From the NCBI GenBank assembly GCA_963770155.1, contig CAVYOE010000001.1:186001-250000 (forward strand): DNA of 64,000 nt, written 5' to 3'. Of the stretch, positions 34,831 to 43,782 are shown in pieces (positions within the stretch are counted from its first letter, which is position 1; each line of letters opens with the position of its first letter). A program made the translations under genes and the position numbers. The DNA comes from CAVYOE01 sp963770155. GTDB lineage: Bacteria > Actinomycetota > Thermoleophilia > Solirubrobacterales > 70-9. The notes beneath the pieces are model-generated. The model ran no database searches, was not told the DNA's origin, and saw nothing but the letters and a program-made list of their open reading frames with translations.

Positions 34831-35274
34831 GTGGCGGGCAAGCTCCTCAAGCACCAGGTTGCCGATGCCCGCCAGGGAATCCAGATCCGCTATCCGGACG
34901 GCTGGACGGGCGAGAAGGTGGGGCAGGCGGTCCGCGTCACGAGCGAGGACAGCAGCACCGGAATCGGGATCGTCAGCAAGGGGGTGCCGGGCGATTTCGA
35001 CAAGGTGTTTCGCGAGGCGGTCGCCGGGATCAAGGGCAGCCTTGAAAAGGGCAAGGCCAAGGTCTCGCAGCAGCGGCTGCCGATTGCCGGGCTGCCTGCC
35101 CAGCAGGCTGTGGTCACCGGGGCCGACAAGTCAGGCTCGGAGCGGAGCGCCCTGGTCGCCGTTGCGCGCGGGAAGGGCCGAAACTACGTGATCACGGTGA
35201 TCGCCCCCGCAGGCGGTGGGCAGATCGGGATCGCCAACCTGATCCTGCTGCGCGGTCTTTCGCTGATCGGCTAG
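34831..35274 (+). CDS. Membrane-anchored protein of unknown function; true N-terminus further upstream
   Basis: The open frame continues upstream of this GTG to 34669 and encodes a basic stretch (ERRKIQRRRA) and a membrane helix (LGLIVVVLGALAYWFLI), but no ATG, GTG or TTG lies there. The soluble part (GIQIRYPDGWTG, VSKGVPGDFDKVF, PAQQAVVTGAD) resembles the extracytoplasmic lipoprotein/PsbP-like folds that follow one helix. The real start is either non-standard or hidden by a frame error near the CCCCC run at 34677-34681. The 3' end overlaps the thiolase stop by 4 bases. Confidence 0.6.
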   Translation: MAGKLLKHQVADARQGIQIRYPDGWTGEKVGQAVRVTSEDSSTGIGIVSKGVPGDFDKVFREAVAGIKGSLEKGKAKVSQQRLPIAGLPAQQAVVTGADKSGSERSALVAVARGKGRNYVITVIAPAGGGQIGIANLILLRGLSLIG

Positions 35275-36473
35275 ACGGCTTCTACGACGGTGGCCAGGCC
35301 CTGGCCGACGCCGATGCACAGGGTCACGAGGCCGTAGCGCGCCTTGCGCCGGCGCATCTCCCAGACAAGCGCGGTCATCAGCCGGGCCCCCGAACAGCCC
35401 AGCGGATGGCCCAGGGCGATCGCGCCGCCGTTGACATTGAGGCGCTCTTCGTCGATCCCAAGCTCGCGAGAACAGGCGAGCACCTGCGAGGCGAACGCCT
35501 CATTGAGCTCGATCAGGTCGATCTGATCGAGTTCGAGACCGGCTGCATCGAGCGCCTTGCGGATGGCGGGCACCGGTCCCATGCCCATATAGGCCGGGTC
35601 GACCCCGGCAACGCCGAACGAGACCACCCTGGCGAGCGGTTCGGCGTCGAGTTGCTCCGCTCCGCGCTCAGAGGCAAGTACCAGGCAGGCAGCGCCGTCG
35701 TTGAGGGTGGAGGAGTTTCCGGCGGTCACCGTGCCGCCCTCGCGGAAGATCGGTTTCAGCTTCGCCAGCTTCTCCATGCTCGTATCCGGGCGCGGGCCCT
35801 CGTCGGCGCCGAGGGTTCCGTTCTCCGCTCCCCTCGTGGGAGGCAGGGGGACCGGAACCAGCTGTTCGTCAAACCCGCCATCCGCGGCCGCTGCGACCGC
35901 CCGCTGGTGGCTGCGGAGCGCGAACGCGTCCTGGTCGTCCCGGTCAATCGAGTACTTCTCGGCGACGTTCTCGGCCGTCTCGCCCATTTGCTCGGTCGAG
36001 TAGCGCTCGGCCATCCGGGGGTTGATCATGCGCCAGCCGAGCGTGGTGTCGTGGAGCGTCTGCTCACCGCGCGGCAAGCCCTCTTCGGGCTTGGTCATCA
36101 CCCAGGGTGCGCGGCTCATAGATTCGACGCCGCCGGCCAGGTAGACGTCGCCCTCGCCGAGCTTGACGGCGCGCGCGGCACCGTTGATCGCCTCCAGGCC
36201 CGAGGCACAGAGGCGGTTGACCGTGACGCCGGGGGTCTCGACCGGCAGGCCGGCGAGCAGGGCCGCCATCCGGGCCACGTCGCGGTTGTCCTCGCCGGCC
36301 TGGTTTGCGGCGCCGAAGAAGACGTCGCCCACCGACTCCGGATCGACCTTGTTCCGCTCGACCGCAGCGGCGACGACGTGGGCAGCGAGGTCATCGGGGC
36401 GCACTCGCGAGAGGCCCCCGCGATAGGCGCCCATCGGAGTGCGGAGGGCGTCGACGATCAGGGCCTCGGGCAC
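35271..36473 (-). CDS. Acetyl-CoA C-acyltransferase (thiolase)
   Basis: 400 residues. The nucleophile Cys is in NRLCASGLEAINGAAR. GGAIALGHPLGCSGARLM carries the catalytic His, and LCIGVGQGLATVVEAV the second Cys. The last motif usually reads CIGGGMG; here it is CIGVGQG. It completes the beta-oxidation set with the operon at 28.6-32.3 kb, although it is encoded separately. Confidence 0.94.
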   Translation of the reverse strand: MPEALIVDALRTPMGAYRGGLSRVRPDDLAAHVVAAAVERNKVDPESVGDVFFGAANQAGEDNRDVARMAALLAGLPVETPGVTVNRLCASGLEAINGAARAVKLGEGDVYLAGGVESMSRAPWVMTKPEEGLPRGEQTLHDTTLGWRMINPRMAERYSTEQMGETAENVAEKYSIDRDDQDAFALRSHQRAVAAAADGGFDEQLVPVPLPPTRGAENGTLGADEGPRPDTSMEKLAKLKPIFREGGTVTAGNSSTLNDGAACLVLASERGAEQLDAEPLARVVSFGVAGVDPAYMGMGPVPAIRKALDAAGLELDQIDLIELNEAFASQVLACSRELGIDEERLNVNGGAIALGHPLGCSGARLMTALVWEMRRRKARYGLVTLCIGVGQGLATVVEAV

Positions 36474-36514
36474 GGGCGGCAGTCTAAAGGCGCACTGGAG
36501 GTACGCTGAGCCTG

Positions 36515-36826
36515 GTGGACGCCTTCATCCCGCTCACCCTGGCCCTGCTGGCGGTGCTCGTCCTGGTCCTGATCGGACTGGCGCGTGCCTTCCAGGGCAC
36601 CGGCGTCGACCAGATCCTCGACTGGAAGCCCACCCGCGACTACGAGACCGAGGTCGAGCTCGAGCAGGACGACCTCCAGCAGATGATCGAGGCGCAGAAC
36701 GAGTATCGCCGGAAGCGGGGCAAGCGGGAGATCACCGAACAGGACGCCGAGCAATTTGCCCGCGAGGACGAGCAGGCTCGCTCCCGCGGGCGAGGACCGT
36801 TCGGCCAGGGCGGCGGAGAGGACTAG
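36515..36826 (+). CDS. Small single-helix membrane protein with charged tail
   Basis: 103 residues from GTG. One N-terminal helix (PLTLALLAVLVLVLIGLA), then a cytoplasmic tail rich in Glu, Gln and Arg (ETEVELEQDDLQQMIEAQNEY), likely helical or coiled. No known domain. Its stop (GACTAG) touches the start region of the next gene. Confidence 0.6.
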   Translation: MDAFIPLTLALLAVLVLVLIGLARAFQGTGVDQILDWKPTRDYETEVELEQDDLQQMIEAQNEYRRKRGKREITEQDAEQFAREDEQARSRGRGPFGQGGGED

Positions 36827-36840
36827 AAGCGGCCCGCGCG

Positions 36841-37329
36841 CTGATCGTCGGCTGCGGCTGCCGCGGCAGGGCGCTGGGAGGGACTCTGCTTGCCGAAGGT
36901 TGGGCGGTGCGGGGCACGAGTCGTAGCGCGGGCCGGCTGCCCGAGATCGAGGCCGCCGGGATCGAGGCCGCGATCGCCGATCCTGCCCGGCCCGGGACGG
37001 TGCTCGAACAGATTGCCGACGTCACCCTGCTCGTCTGGCTGCTCGGCGGCGCAGTGGGGGACGAGGGGACTGTCGCTGGCTTGCACGGCGAACGCCTCGA
37101 GCACCTGCTGGCCCGGTTGGTGGACACACCGGTGCGCGGCTTCGTCTACGAAGCGGTGGGCGGGGTGGACCGACGCCATTTGGCTGTCGGCGTCGAGGCC
37201 GTCGAGCGGGCGGCCGAGACCTGGCGGATACCGATCGCGATCCTGAGCGAGGAGCCCGGGGGCGATGCGAGCAGCTGGGAGGCCTGGGCGCGGGCGACGG
37301 TCGAAGAGCTCGGCCGGATGCTGGCTTGA
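36841..37329 (+). CDS. Short Rossmann-fold NAD(P)-binding protein, start unresolved
   Basis: About 163 residues. Begins with a nucleotide-binding motif ALIVGCGCRGRALGGTLLAEG, then WAVRGTSR, VTLLVWLLGG and GFVYEAVGG. It resembles the SDR-like proteins that police NAD-dependent epimerisation, but lacks a visible YxxxK motif and is short. No ATG, GTG or TTG occurs between the upstream stop and the motif; the coordinate given is a CTG. It lies directly after the small membrane gene, probably in the same transcript. Confidence 0.55.
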   Translation: MIVGCGCRGRALGGTLLAEGWAVRGTSRSAGRLPEIEAAGIEAAIADPARPGTVLEQIADVTLLVWLLGGAVGDEGTVAGLHGERLEHLLARLVDTPVRGFVYEAVGGVDRRHLAVGVEAVERAAETWRIPIAILSEEPGGDASSWEAWARATVEELGRMLA

Positions 37330-37346
37330 GACTCGGCGCGCGGAAG

Positions 37347-37790
37347 CTACTGCGGCCTGATCCCGGGCCGCTGCGGTGCGTCCGGGGCGGACCAGGGGGC
37401 TTGGTCCGGATTGGTCTCCGGCGGCTCGTCGGCCTTGTCGGCGAGCATCTTTCCCCCGATCAGGAGCACAGCCATGACTGCGAAGAAGCCGCCGAATGCG
37501 AGGATCTGACTGCGCCTGCTCGGCCCGTACGAGTGGCCGATGACCTCCCGCCGCTTGTCCTTGCCCATCGCGTCGGTCTCTGACGGCTCCGTCGCCTTGG
37601 CCTCGTCGGAGGGCTCGAACTTCTCGAGTTTCTTGATATCCGGAGCGCTCGGAGCGGTGCCCCGGGTGGGCGCCTCGTGTCCGTTCCCCTGGGTCTCATC
37701 GCTCTCGGAACCAGGCGACGTTTCGTCGTTGCCGTATTCCTCGTGCTCGTCTCGGCCGGTGCGGCGTTCATCCTCCACGCGGCGAAACAT
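37347..37790 (-). CDS. Single-helix membrane protein with acidic N-terminus
   Basis: 147 residues if started at 37790; an ATG at 37568 (MGKDKRREVIGHSYG) gives a 73-residue version that keeps the more structured part. The helix is QILAFGGFFAVMAVLLIGG. The N-terminal portion is Ser/Glu/Thr-rich and disordered, and the C-terminus is Pro-rich. No function recognised. Confidence 0.5.
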   Translation of the reverse strand: MFRRVEDERRTGRDEHEEYGNDETSPGSESDETQGNGHEAPTRGTAPSAPDIKKLEKFEPSDEAKATEPSETDAMGKDKRREVIGHSYGPSRRSQILAFGGFFAVMAVLLIGGKMLADKADEPPETNPDQAPWSAPDAPQRPGIRPQ

Positions 37791-37825
37791 TACCGAGCGC
37801 CGCCGGTGTCAGCGCCGGAAGCGTG

Positions 37826-38476
37826 TCAGGCGACCCTGTACTGCACGTGCGTGACGCCGGGTGCATCGACAACGCGAACCTGCTCCAGCTGGAGGTCGGA
37901 TCCCACGTTCTCGAACAGACGCTCGCCGCCGCCGAGCAGCTGCGGCACCACGTGCAGCTCGAGTTCGTCGACGAGCCCGGCCGCCAGGTACTGCTGTGCG
38001 GCGTTGGCGCCGCCGCCGATGTGGACATCCTTACCGGCGGCGGCGTCCTTCGCCTGGGCCAGCGCCGACTCAATCCCGTCAGTGACGAAAGTGAACGTGG
38101 TGCCGCCCTTCAGCTCGAGTGGCTCGCGAGGATGGTGGGTGAGCACGAACACGGGCCGGTGAAACGGTGGGGTATCGCCCCACCAGCCGTTCCAGGGATC
38201 TTCTTCGTCCCAGGGTCCGGGCCCGCCGCCGAACATGTTCCTTCCCATGATTTCGGCGCCGAGGTTGGCCAGCGACTCTTCGATCACCGGTGTGCTGGCG
38301 TTCGTCTCGCCGCCCTCCTTTCCGTGTGGCTCGCGCCAGGCCGACAGCTCCAACGCCCAGTCGTGGAGATTCCCGGCACCTTCCCCGAGCGGGTGATCCT
38401 CACTCTGGTTGGGTCCGGCGACGTAGCCGTCCAGCGAGATCGTTATGTCGAACCTGAGTTTGCTCATTCGAGTCAC
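37826..38476 (-). CDS. RibD C-terminal / dihydrofolate-reductase-fold protein
   Basis: 216 residues. The N-terminus LRFDITISLDGYVAGPN is typical of this group, followed by GRNMFGGGPGPW, HRPVFVLTHHPREPL and DVHIGGGANAAQQYLAAGLVDELELHVVP. NADPH-binding reductase fold. Stand-alone members of this type are common in actinobacteria and mostly of unknown substrate. Confidence 0.85.
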   Translation of the reverse strand: MTRMSKLRFDITISLDGYVAGPNQSEDHPLGEGAGNLHDWALELSAWREPHGKEGGETNASTPVIEESLANLGAEIMGRNMFGGGPGPWDEEDPWNGWWGDTPPFHRPVFVLTHHPREPLELKGGTTFTFVTDGIESALAQAKDAAAGKDVHIGGGANAAQQYLAAGLVDELELHVVPQLLGGGERLFENVGSDLQLEQVRVVDAPGVTHVQYRVA

Positions 38477-38504
38477 AGCTTATGACCGGCGCGCGGCCCG
38501 AAAC

Positions 38505-39092
38505 TCATCGCCCCGGCCGATCGTCGGGGGATTCGCCGGCCGGGTCGAGCCGCTTCAGCAGCTCGCCAAGGATCCGCGCGGTGGCTCCCCAGATCAGGTG
38601 GTGGTCGACTACGTACGTGTCGGTTCGAAACGGCACGCCGCGCCGGACCAGCCGCCTCTTGGCATAGCCCGATCGGAGCTCGTCCACACCGAGATAGAGG
38701 ATCGCCTCGACCTCGTCGGGGTTCGGCAGGAGCTCGAGGCCGTCCGGGATGAGGCCGACAAACGGATGGACCTTGTAGCTCGTGACGAAGGTGCCGATCG
38801 GCGGCAGGGCTCCGGCCAGGGTGACATCTGACGAGGAGAGGGCAATCTCCTCCTCGGCCTCGCGCAGCGCAGTCTCCAGCAGCTCCTCACCGTGGTCGCG
38901 GCGGCCGCCGGGGAAGGAGATTTCGCCGGAGTGGCGGCGGAGATCGGCGCGCCGCTCGGTGAAGACGAGGCCCGGCTGGTCGGGATAGCCGAAGAGCGGC
39001 ACCAAAACGGCGGCTTCAGTGTCGCCGTGGGCATCCATTGCTGCCGCCTCCTCGGGAGACAGCAGTCTGGCTCTCAGCTCCTCAGAAGACAA
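38505..39092 (-). CDS. NUDIX hydrolase, CoA-pyrophosphatase-like
   Basis: 195 residues. The Nudix box reads GGRRDHGEELLETALREAEEE, with metal-binding Glu residues, preceded by SGEISFPGG. This pattern and length match the coenzyme A diphosphatase branch, which cleaves CoA to phosphopantetheine and ADP. It overlaps the end of the next upstream gene by 11 bases. Confidence 0.87.
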   Translation of the reverse strand: MSSEELRARLLSPEEAAAMDAHGDTEAAVLVPLFGYPDQPGLVFTERRADLRRHSGEISFPGGRRDHGEELLETALREAEEEIALSSSDVTLAGALPPIGTFVTSYKVHPFVGLIPDGLELLPNPDEVEAILYLGVDELRSGYAKRRLVRRGVPFRTDTYVVDHHLIWGATARILGELLKRLDPAGESPDDRPGR

Positions 39093-39726
39093 ACAGGACC
39101 AGCAGTGTGACGCCGATCTCGAGCGCCACGATTCCAGCCACCAGTGCGAGCATCAGCTGCCGTTGGCGGGAGGGCTGGCGGTAGACGCGGCGCTTCTCGC
39201 GCACCGGACCGTTCAGCGGGACGACGAGCTCACGCGAAGCCTGCTCGCGCTCTCGGCTTCGCGGTGCCTGCCCTCGTCTGGACTGCTTGCGGGGGCGGTC
39301 CTCGTGCTCGCGAGCCGGGGGCGGTGCTGTGGTGATCTCGAACTCGTAGAGCGCCTCGACGAACGGCAGGGGCGGCTGTCCGATGCCGGCCCGCTCCCGG
39401 TTGAGGTGCTCGCGAAGCTGCACGCCCTTGGCCCGGTCGACCGCAAACTCGAGCACCGCCGGCTGCTCGTCTCGGTAGGCGGCCACCCGGGTGGTGCCGC
39501 GCCGGTCTGAGCCGCCGCCGCGGACGCGCGAGCCGCTCACGGTTATGCCTTCGAGGTCTTCGATCCCGATGATCAGCTCGGCTTCGCCGGGAGAGCTAAA
39601 GACGAGGCCACTCGCCTTGATGCTCAGAGTTCCGTCGCGAATCGGGCCGGGCTCAGCCGGATCGCCATGGATGTAGTCGGCCTCGACCGGGGGGTCGGGG
39701 CCTCGCGTCGTCGCGGTTTGCGGCAC
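39082..39726 (-). CDS. Protein with C-terminal membrane helix, PH-like N-terminal part
   Basis: About 214 residues from GTG at 39726; a TTG at 39795 is the alternative. The N-terminal two thirds are beta-rich (GTLSIKASGLVFSSPGEAEL, IEDLEGITVSGSRV), reminiscent of bacterial PH or GRAM-like domains. A basic linker and a tail-anchor helix (LMLALVAGIVALEIGVTLLVL) follow. No function known. It overlaps the NUDIX gene downstream. Confidence 0.5.
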   Translation of the reverse strand: MPQTATTRGPDPPVEADYIHGDPAEPGPIRDGTLSIKASGLVFSSPGEAELIIGIEDLEGITVSGSRVRGGGSDRRGTTRVAAYRDEQPAVLEFAVDRAKGVQLREHLNRERAGIGQPPLPFVEALYEFEITTAPPPAREHEDRPRKQSRRGQAPRSREREQASRELVVPLNGPVREKRRVYRQPSRQRQLMLALVAGIVALEIGVTLLVLFVF

Positions 39727-39813
39727 GTTCCTTAATTGGCCCAATGCCGAGCCGTCTCCTGCCTGTGGTTGGGGGCTTGCACGTCGCGCGCCCAACCGCC
39801 GCCCGTGTTTTGG

Positions 39814-40197
39814 TCAGACCCGCTCGACCCGGTCCGTGATCTCCACCTCGCCGGCCAGGGTCCTGTGGACCGGGCACTTGCCGGCGATCACGACCAGCTT
39901 CCGCTCCTGCTCGTCGTCGAGGTCGGCGGGCAGCTTCAGAAGGACGTCGAACCTGGCCGGTGCACCAAGCTCCGTCTCCACTTCGACCTCGAGTTTGCCG
40001 ACGTCCCAGCCCTTGCGCTCCGCGTACATCTCCATCGTGATCGCAGTGCAGGCCGCGAGGCTGGCGGTCAGCAGTCGGGTGGGGGAGGGCCCCTGGTTGC
40101 CGCCGCCTGCCTCCTCGGGCTCGTCGACGACGACCGAATGCCCGTCGACCTCGACGTCGTGGGTGTAGCCCTCCCGCCTGCGAGCGACAGCCTTCAA
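39814..40197 (-). CDS. OsmC/Ohr-family protein
   Basis: 127 residues. The OsmC core includes GPSPTRLLTASLAACTAITMEMYAE with the first redox Cys, and VVIAGKCPVHRTL with the second. The family reduces organic hydroperoxides through this Cys pair. The stop of the upstream cobalamin adenosyltransferase gene overlaps its start by four bases. Confidence 0.88.
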   Translation of the reverse strand: MKAVARRREGYTHDVEVDGHSVVVDEPEEAGGGNQGPSPTRLLTASLAACTAITMEMYAERKGWDVGKLEVEVETELGAPARFDVLLKLPADLDDEQERKLVVIAGKCPVHRTLAGEVEITDRVERV

Positions 40198-40766
40198 CTC
40201 GTGCTGCCTCCACGGCCGGCGAAGAGTTCCGGATCGGAGGAGTCGGTCGCCCTGGCAATCGCGTAAACGAGATCGGAGCAGCGGTTGAGATATCGGCCCG
40301 CCTCGGAACCGGAGAGGTCTTCCGCCGCTGCGAGCTCGGCCACCCGCCGCTCGGCGCGGCGGAGGGTTGCGCGAGCGACGTCGAGCTGAGCGGACAGTTG
40401 GTTGCCGCCGGGAATCACGAATTTGGGCGGGAGGTCGACCTCGGCCATGTACCGGTCGATCTCCGCGTCGAGCGCATCGACCATCTCTGCCGTGATCTTG
40501 CTGGTCCCCTCCTCGAGCCGCTCGGCGGCCTCCGGCGCCGTGGCGAGCTCGGCGCCCGCAACGAACAGCTCGTTCTGGATCCTGAGCAGGTCCGTCGCGA
40601 TCCGGTCCTGCTCAGGCGAGCACAGCGACCGCGCCAGTCCCAGCGCGGAGACCGCTTCGTCGATCGCGCCGTAGGCCTCGGTGCGGGGGTGCGACTTGGG
40701 TACCCGCCCTCCGTACCAGAGCGAGGTGGTTCCGTCGTCGCCTTTCTTCGTGTAGATCTTCGCCAT
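40194..40766 (-). CDS. pduO: Cob(I)alamin adenosyltransferase, PduO type
   Basis: 190 residues. The N-terminal ATP motif YTKKGDDGTTSLWYGGRV, then AYGAIDEAVSALGLARS, and FVIPGGNQLSAQLDVARATLRRAERRV in the C-terminal helices. It adenosylates corrinoid to make coenzyme B12. Overlaps the downstream OsmC gene (ATGA). Confidence 0.92.
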   Translation of the reverse strand: MAKIYTKKGDDGTTSLWYGGRVPKSHPRTEAYGAIDEAVSALGLARSLCSPEQDRIATDLLRIQNELFVAGAELATAPEAAERLEEGTSKITAEMVDALDAEIDRYMAEVDLPPKFVIPGGNQLSAQLDVARATLRRAERRVAELAAAEDLSGSEAGRYLNRCSDLVYAIARATDSSDPELFAGRGGSTS

Positions 40767-40774
40767 CGCGCCGC

Positions 40775-42025
40775 TCAGCTGAGCGGGTTGAAGACTAGAC
40801 CCGTGAGCAGCTTCGGGAAGAAGTAGGTCGACTTCGGGGGCATCGTCTCGCCGGCTGCGGCAACGGCGCGGACCTGTTCCACCGGCGTTGGCCGGAGGAA
40901 GAAGGCGGCGTCGGCATCTTTTGACTCGAGCTTCGCCAGCGTGCCCTCCAGGCTCGAGTTGTAGGAGATGCCGCGCTTGGCGGCGATGTCCTCCTCGGTC
41001 ATCCCGAGCGCACGCCGCAGGAACAGGGCCTCGAGCGCAGCCGCATCGAGGCGGCGATAGGCGTCTGACTTGCCGCTCAGCTCGCGGTCGAGCACGGCCG
41101 GAGCCTTGAGCCGCATCCGGCGCGGCGCCATGTGGTGCGAGTCCATGTAGCCGAATGCCGCCGGGCCTTCGCCTTCACTCGGCACCAGGTCCTCACGGCT
41201 CACTTCGCTCACCTCGAACAGATCCAGCGCGGTTTCCCGCAGCGCCTCCTGCTTTGCCGGATCGAGGCCGGTGAGCAGACGGTTGGTCGCAAAAACGGTC
41301 AGACCGGGGTCCTCGAGCGAGACGAGTGCCATCAGCACGTACTGGTGGGGGCCGTCGCCGCCGACCTCCCGCGCATAGGCGAGCGAGGTCTCGTAGCGGT
41401 GGTGGCCGTCAGCGATCAGGAGCTCGGCATCGCCGAGCCGCTCGCTGATCGCGGTGTGGGCCTGCGGATCGGAGACTCGCCAGACCCGGTGGGTGGTCCC
41501 GTCCTCGTCGGCAACCTCGCCCCACGGGGCCTCGAGTTGCGATTCGAACAGGTCCCAGACCGCTCCAGGGTGCAGCGAGAAGATCGGGGAGAGGTTGTGG
41601 CGCGTCGCCCGGGTCAGGTCGAGCCGGTCCTGCTTCGGTCCCGGCTGCGTGCGCTCGTGCGGGCGGATGGCGCCGGCGCCGTACTCGGCGAGGCGGACGC
41701 GGCAGAGGAAGCCGCGGCGCGTCTTGCTGCTGCCGTCGGGTCCGGTGTAATCCTGTTCGAGGGCCCAGAGGGCGGGTTCGGGGTCCGCCTTCAGGATGCC
41801 CTGCATCACCCAGCTCTCCATCGTTTGCGCGGCGTACTCGTAGCGGTCGCTTCCGTCAGGCGATTCCGGCAGGTCGATCTCGACCACGTTGAACGGCGAG
41901 CGCCCGAGCAACTCGCGCCGCATCCCGGCATCGATCACGTCGTAGGGCGGAGCCGTGACGTCGCCGAGCTCTTCGATCCCGGAAAGGTTGTAGTGAACCG
42001 CGTTGAGCGGCAGGACCTCGGCCAT
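40775..42025 (-). CDS. DUF1015-family protein
   Basis: 416 residues. Family marks are VTAPPYDVIDAGMRREL near the N-terminus, GAIRPHERTQPGPKQDRL and IADGHHRYETSLAYARE. Widespread in bacteria; biochemical role not settled. Eight bases upstream of the adenosyltransferase gene, so probably the first gene of that operon, which diverges from the HTH gene at 42111. Confidence 0.88.
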   Translation of the reverse strand: MAEVLPLNAVHYNLSGIEELGDVTAPPYDVIDAGMRRELLGRSPFNVVEIDLPESPDGSDRYEYAAQTMESWVMQGILKADPEPALWALEQDYTGPDGSSKTRRGFLCRVRLAEYGAGAIRPHERTQPGPKQDRLDLTRATRHNLSPIFSLHPGAVWDLFESQLEAPWGEVADEDGTTHRVWRVSDPQAHTAISERLGDAELLIADGHHRYETSLAYAREVGGDGPHQYVLMALVSLEDPGLTVFATNRLLTGLDPAKQEALRETALDLFEVSEVSREDLVPSEGEGPAAFGYMDSHHMAPRRMRLKAPAVLDRELSGKSDAYRRLDAAALEALFLRRALGMTEEDIAAKRGISYNSSLEGTLAKLESKDADAAFFLRPTPVEQVRAVAAAGETMPPKSTYFFPKLLTGLVFNPLS

Positions 42026-42110
42026 GGCCGCGGCAGCCTATTCAGACCCGACACACATTTGTGTCTTTCTGCGCACCACTAATGAGCCGTATCGATTCAA
42101 ATTGGCGGGC

Positions 42111-42776
42111 ATGGCGTATCCGCCTCACCTTCGCAGAAAGGCCCGCGAGCTCCGGGTGAAGCAGCGGCTAACGATCGACGAGATAGCGGCTCGTCTCGCG
42201 GTCTCGCGGACCACTGTTTTCTACTGGGTGGGAGACCTTCCTCGGCCTAAGCGAGCTATCCGGCGCCGGGGAAAAGGACACGCCGCGGGGAATCTGGCTA
42301 TGCAGGCGAAGTACAAGCAAATCAGGGAGGAGGCCCACCGCCTAGGAAGGCTTGAGTTTGCGCGGCTCGGGACCTATCCGACCTTTCGCGATTTCGTTTG
42401 CCTGTACATCGCCGAGGGCTACAAGCGTGATCGCAACCGCGTCTCAATCGCCAACTCGGACCCGGCGGCGATGGTCCTCGCACTTCACTGGATCACGAGG
42501 TTCTCAGCAAGGCAGCTCGAGTTCACAATTCAGTACCACTCCGATCAGCGGCTTACGGACTTGCAGGCCTTTTGGGGAGACACCCTGGACCTCCCCGACC
42601 TCGAGATCAAGTTCCACCGAAAATCGAACAGTGGACAACTCGAGGGCCGGACCTGGCGGAGCAAGTACGGCGTCCTCACGATCCGTGTCTCTGACACGCC
42701 CTTCCGCGCGCGGCTGCAGGGTTGGATCGATTGCATGCGAAACGAGTGGCTAGACTCGAATGGCTCCGGGGCGTAG
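42111..42776 (+). CDS. HTH protein with LAGLIDADG-like C-terminal half, ending inside tRNA-Pro
   Basis: 221 residues from ATG (MAYPPHLRRKAREL). Residues about 15-45 are a helix-turn-helix (LTIDEIAARLAVSRTTVFYWV). The rest looks like the LAGLIDADG-type family with the sequence VCLYIAEGYKRDRNRVSIANSDP. Its TAG stop is formed by bases 8-10 of the tRNA-Pro gene. A longer N-terminus from 42003 would overlap the divergent DUF1015 gene and is less likely. It may bind or cut DNA; related proteins of this type are mostly uncharacterised. Confidence 0.68.
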   Translation: MAYPPHLRRKARELRVKQRLTIDEIAARLAVSRTTVFYWVGDLPRPKRAIRRRGKGHAAGNLAMQAKYKQIREEAHRLGRLEFARLGTYPTFRDFVCLYIAEGYKRDRNRVSIANSDPAAMVLALHWITRFSARQLEFTIQYHSDQRLTDLQAFWGDTLDLPDLEIKFHRKSNSGQLEGRTWRSKYGVLTIRVSDTPFRARLQGWIDCMRNEWLDSNGSGA

Positions 42777-42841
42777 CTCAGTCTGGTAGAGCATCCCGTT
42801 TGGGGCGGGAAGGTTCGCTGGTTCAAATCCAGTCGCCCCGA
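42767..42841 (+). tRNA. tRNA-Pro (TGG)
   Basis: Acceptor CGGGGCG pairs with CGCCCCG. D-arm GCTC...GAGC. Anticodon stem TCCCG/CGGGA with loop TTTGGGG, anticodon TGG. T-arm GGTTCAAATCC. The discriminator is A and CCA is not encoded. Confidence 0.96.
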
Positions 42842-42852
42842 TTATCAGCTAG

Positions 42853-43782
42853 CTACTCCTGTCTGCCGGGTTCGATCCGGTCCTCGTCTCCGCCGGACTC
42901 GTCGGTCCCATCATCGTCGGCCGGCTCGAGTTCCTCCTTCTGGCCGACGGCCTCGAGGTCGGGAGCGTCGTCGAGTGGCAGGCACTTGCTGACGAAGTCC
43001 TCGCCGAACGGAGTCAGGTGGATGCTGCGGCGGATGGTGTGGGCGCGGCCGGCCTTGCGCATTGCCTCGGCCACGTCGGGCTGCGCCTCGAGCACCTGGT
43101 AGCGGAGCGGATCGCTGAGCGCCTCGCTCGAGAACCAGGTCAGGCCAAGCCGGAAGAGATTGTTGAGATAGGCGGGGACGTCGTCGAGGTGGCGGCAGCC
43201 GGCCTCGGCGCCGATCATGTTGAGCCCGGTGCCGACCAGCTCCGAGGTCAGCTTCAGGGGCACCAGCCCGGCGCGGACGTCGACCGACGGCTGTGGCCCC
43301 TCGATTGCCAGCATGCGCAGGATCCTGGCCTCGTCGGGGGCCAGGTCTTCCAGGATGCGCGTGTAAGCGGGGTGGGCGTCTTCCTCGAAGTGGACGTCGG
43401 CGGACCGGCGCAGCAGCTCCGCGCCGCGTTCACGCAGGTGCTCGTCGTCCCCGGCGCCGTTCGAGCCCGAGCCCGAGCCCGGAACGAACCGCTCTTTGAC
43501 CGCATCGCTGATCGCCGTGTCCTCGCCCTCGATCCCGAGTATCCGCCGGGCCTGGTCGCGCGCCTCGCTCTGAGCTTCGCGCAGGAGGTCGGCGGGATTG
43601 TCCCCGGAGGCAGCCGCCCTGACCATCCTCGAGCCGGCGCGCACCCAGGTCTCGGCGGCCCAGCTCGCCGCTCGCCACCAGGCGACAACCGTGAGCTTCG
43701 CCAGCGCCGGAGTGGCGCGGAGCACGGAGCCGCTGGTCCTCTCCTCGCCGGGTCTCTCCTCGCTGGGCCTCTCGTCTTCCAT
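42853..43782 (-). CDS. Abi-alpha-like (DUF4393) protein
   Basis: 309 residues. The start ATG overlaps the TGA of the DUF445 gene (TGATG). An acidic N-terminus, a hydrophobic patch (LAKLTVVAWWRAASWAAETW), then DEARILRMLAIEGPQPSVDVR and a C-terminal NLFRLGLTWFSSEAL...RRSIHLTPFGEDFVSKCL typical of the Abi-alpha / DUF4393 winged-helix-like region. Some members are linked to phage abortive infection; that role is not shown here. The last 40 residues are very acidic. Confidence 0.72.
   Translation of the reverse strand: MEDERPSEERPGEERTSGSVLRATPALAKLTVVAWWRAASWAAETWVRAGSRMVRAAASGDNPADLLREAQSEARDQARRILGIEGEDTAISDAVKERFVPGSGSGSNGAGDDEHLRERGAELLRRSADVHFEEDAHPAYTRILEDLAPDEARILRMLAIEGPQPSVDVRAGLVPLKLTSELVGTGLNMIGAEAGCRHLDDVPAYLNNLFRLGLTWFSSEALSDPLRYQVLEAQPDVAEAMRKAGRAHTIRRSIHLTPFGEDFVSKCLPLDDAPDLEAVGQKEELEPADDDGTDESGGDEDRIEPGRQE

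Noticed and set aside
42111..42841. Integrated element at tRNA-Pro
   Set aside because: No integrase gene and no direct repeat of the tRNA 3' end was seen nearby.
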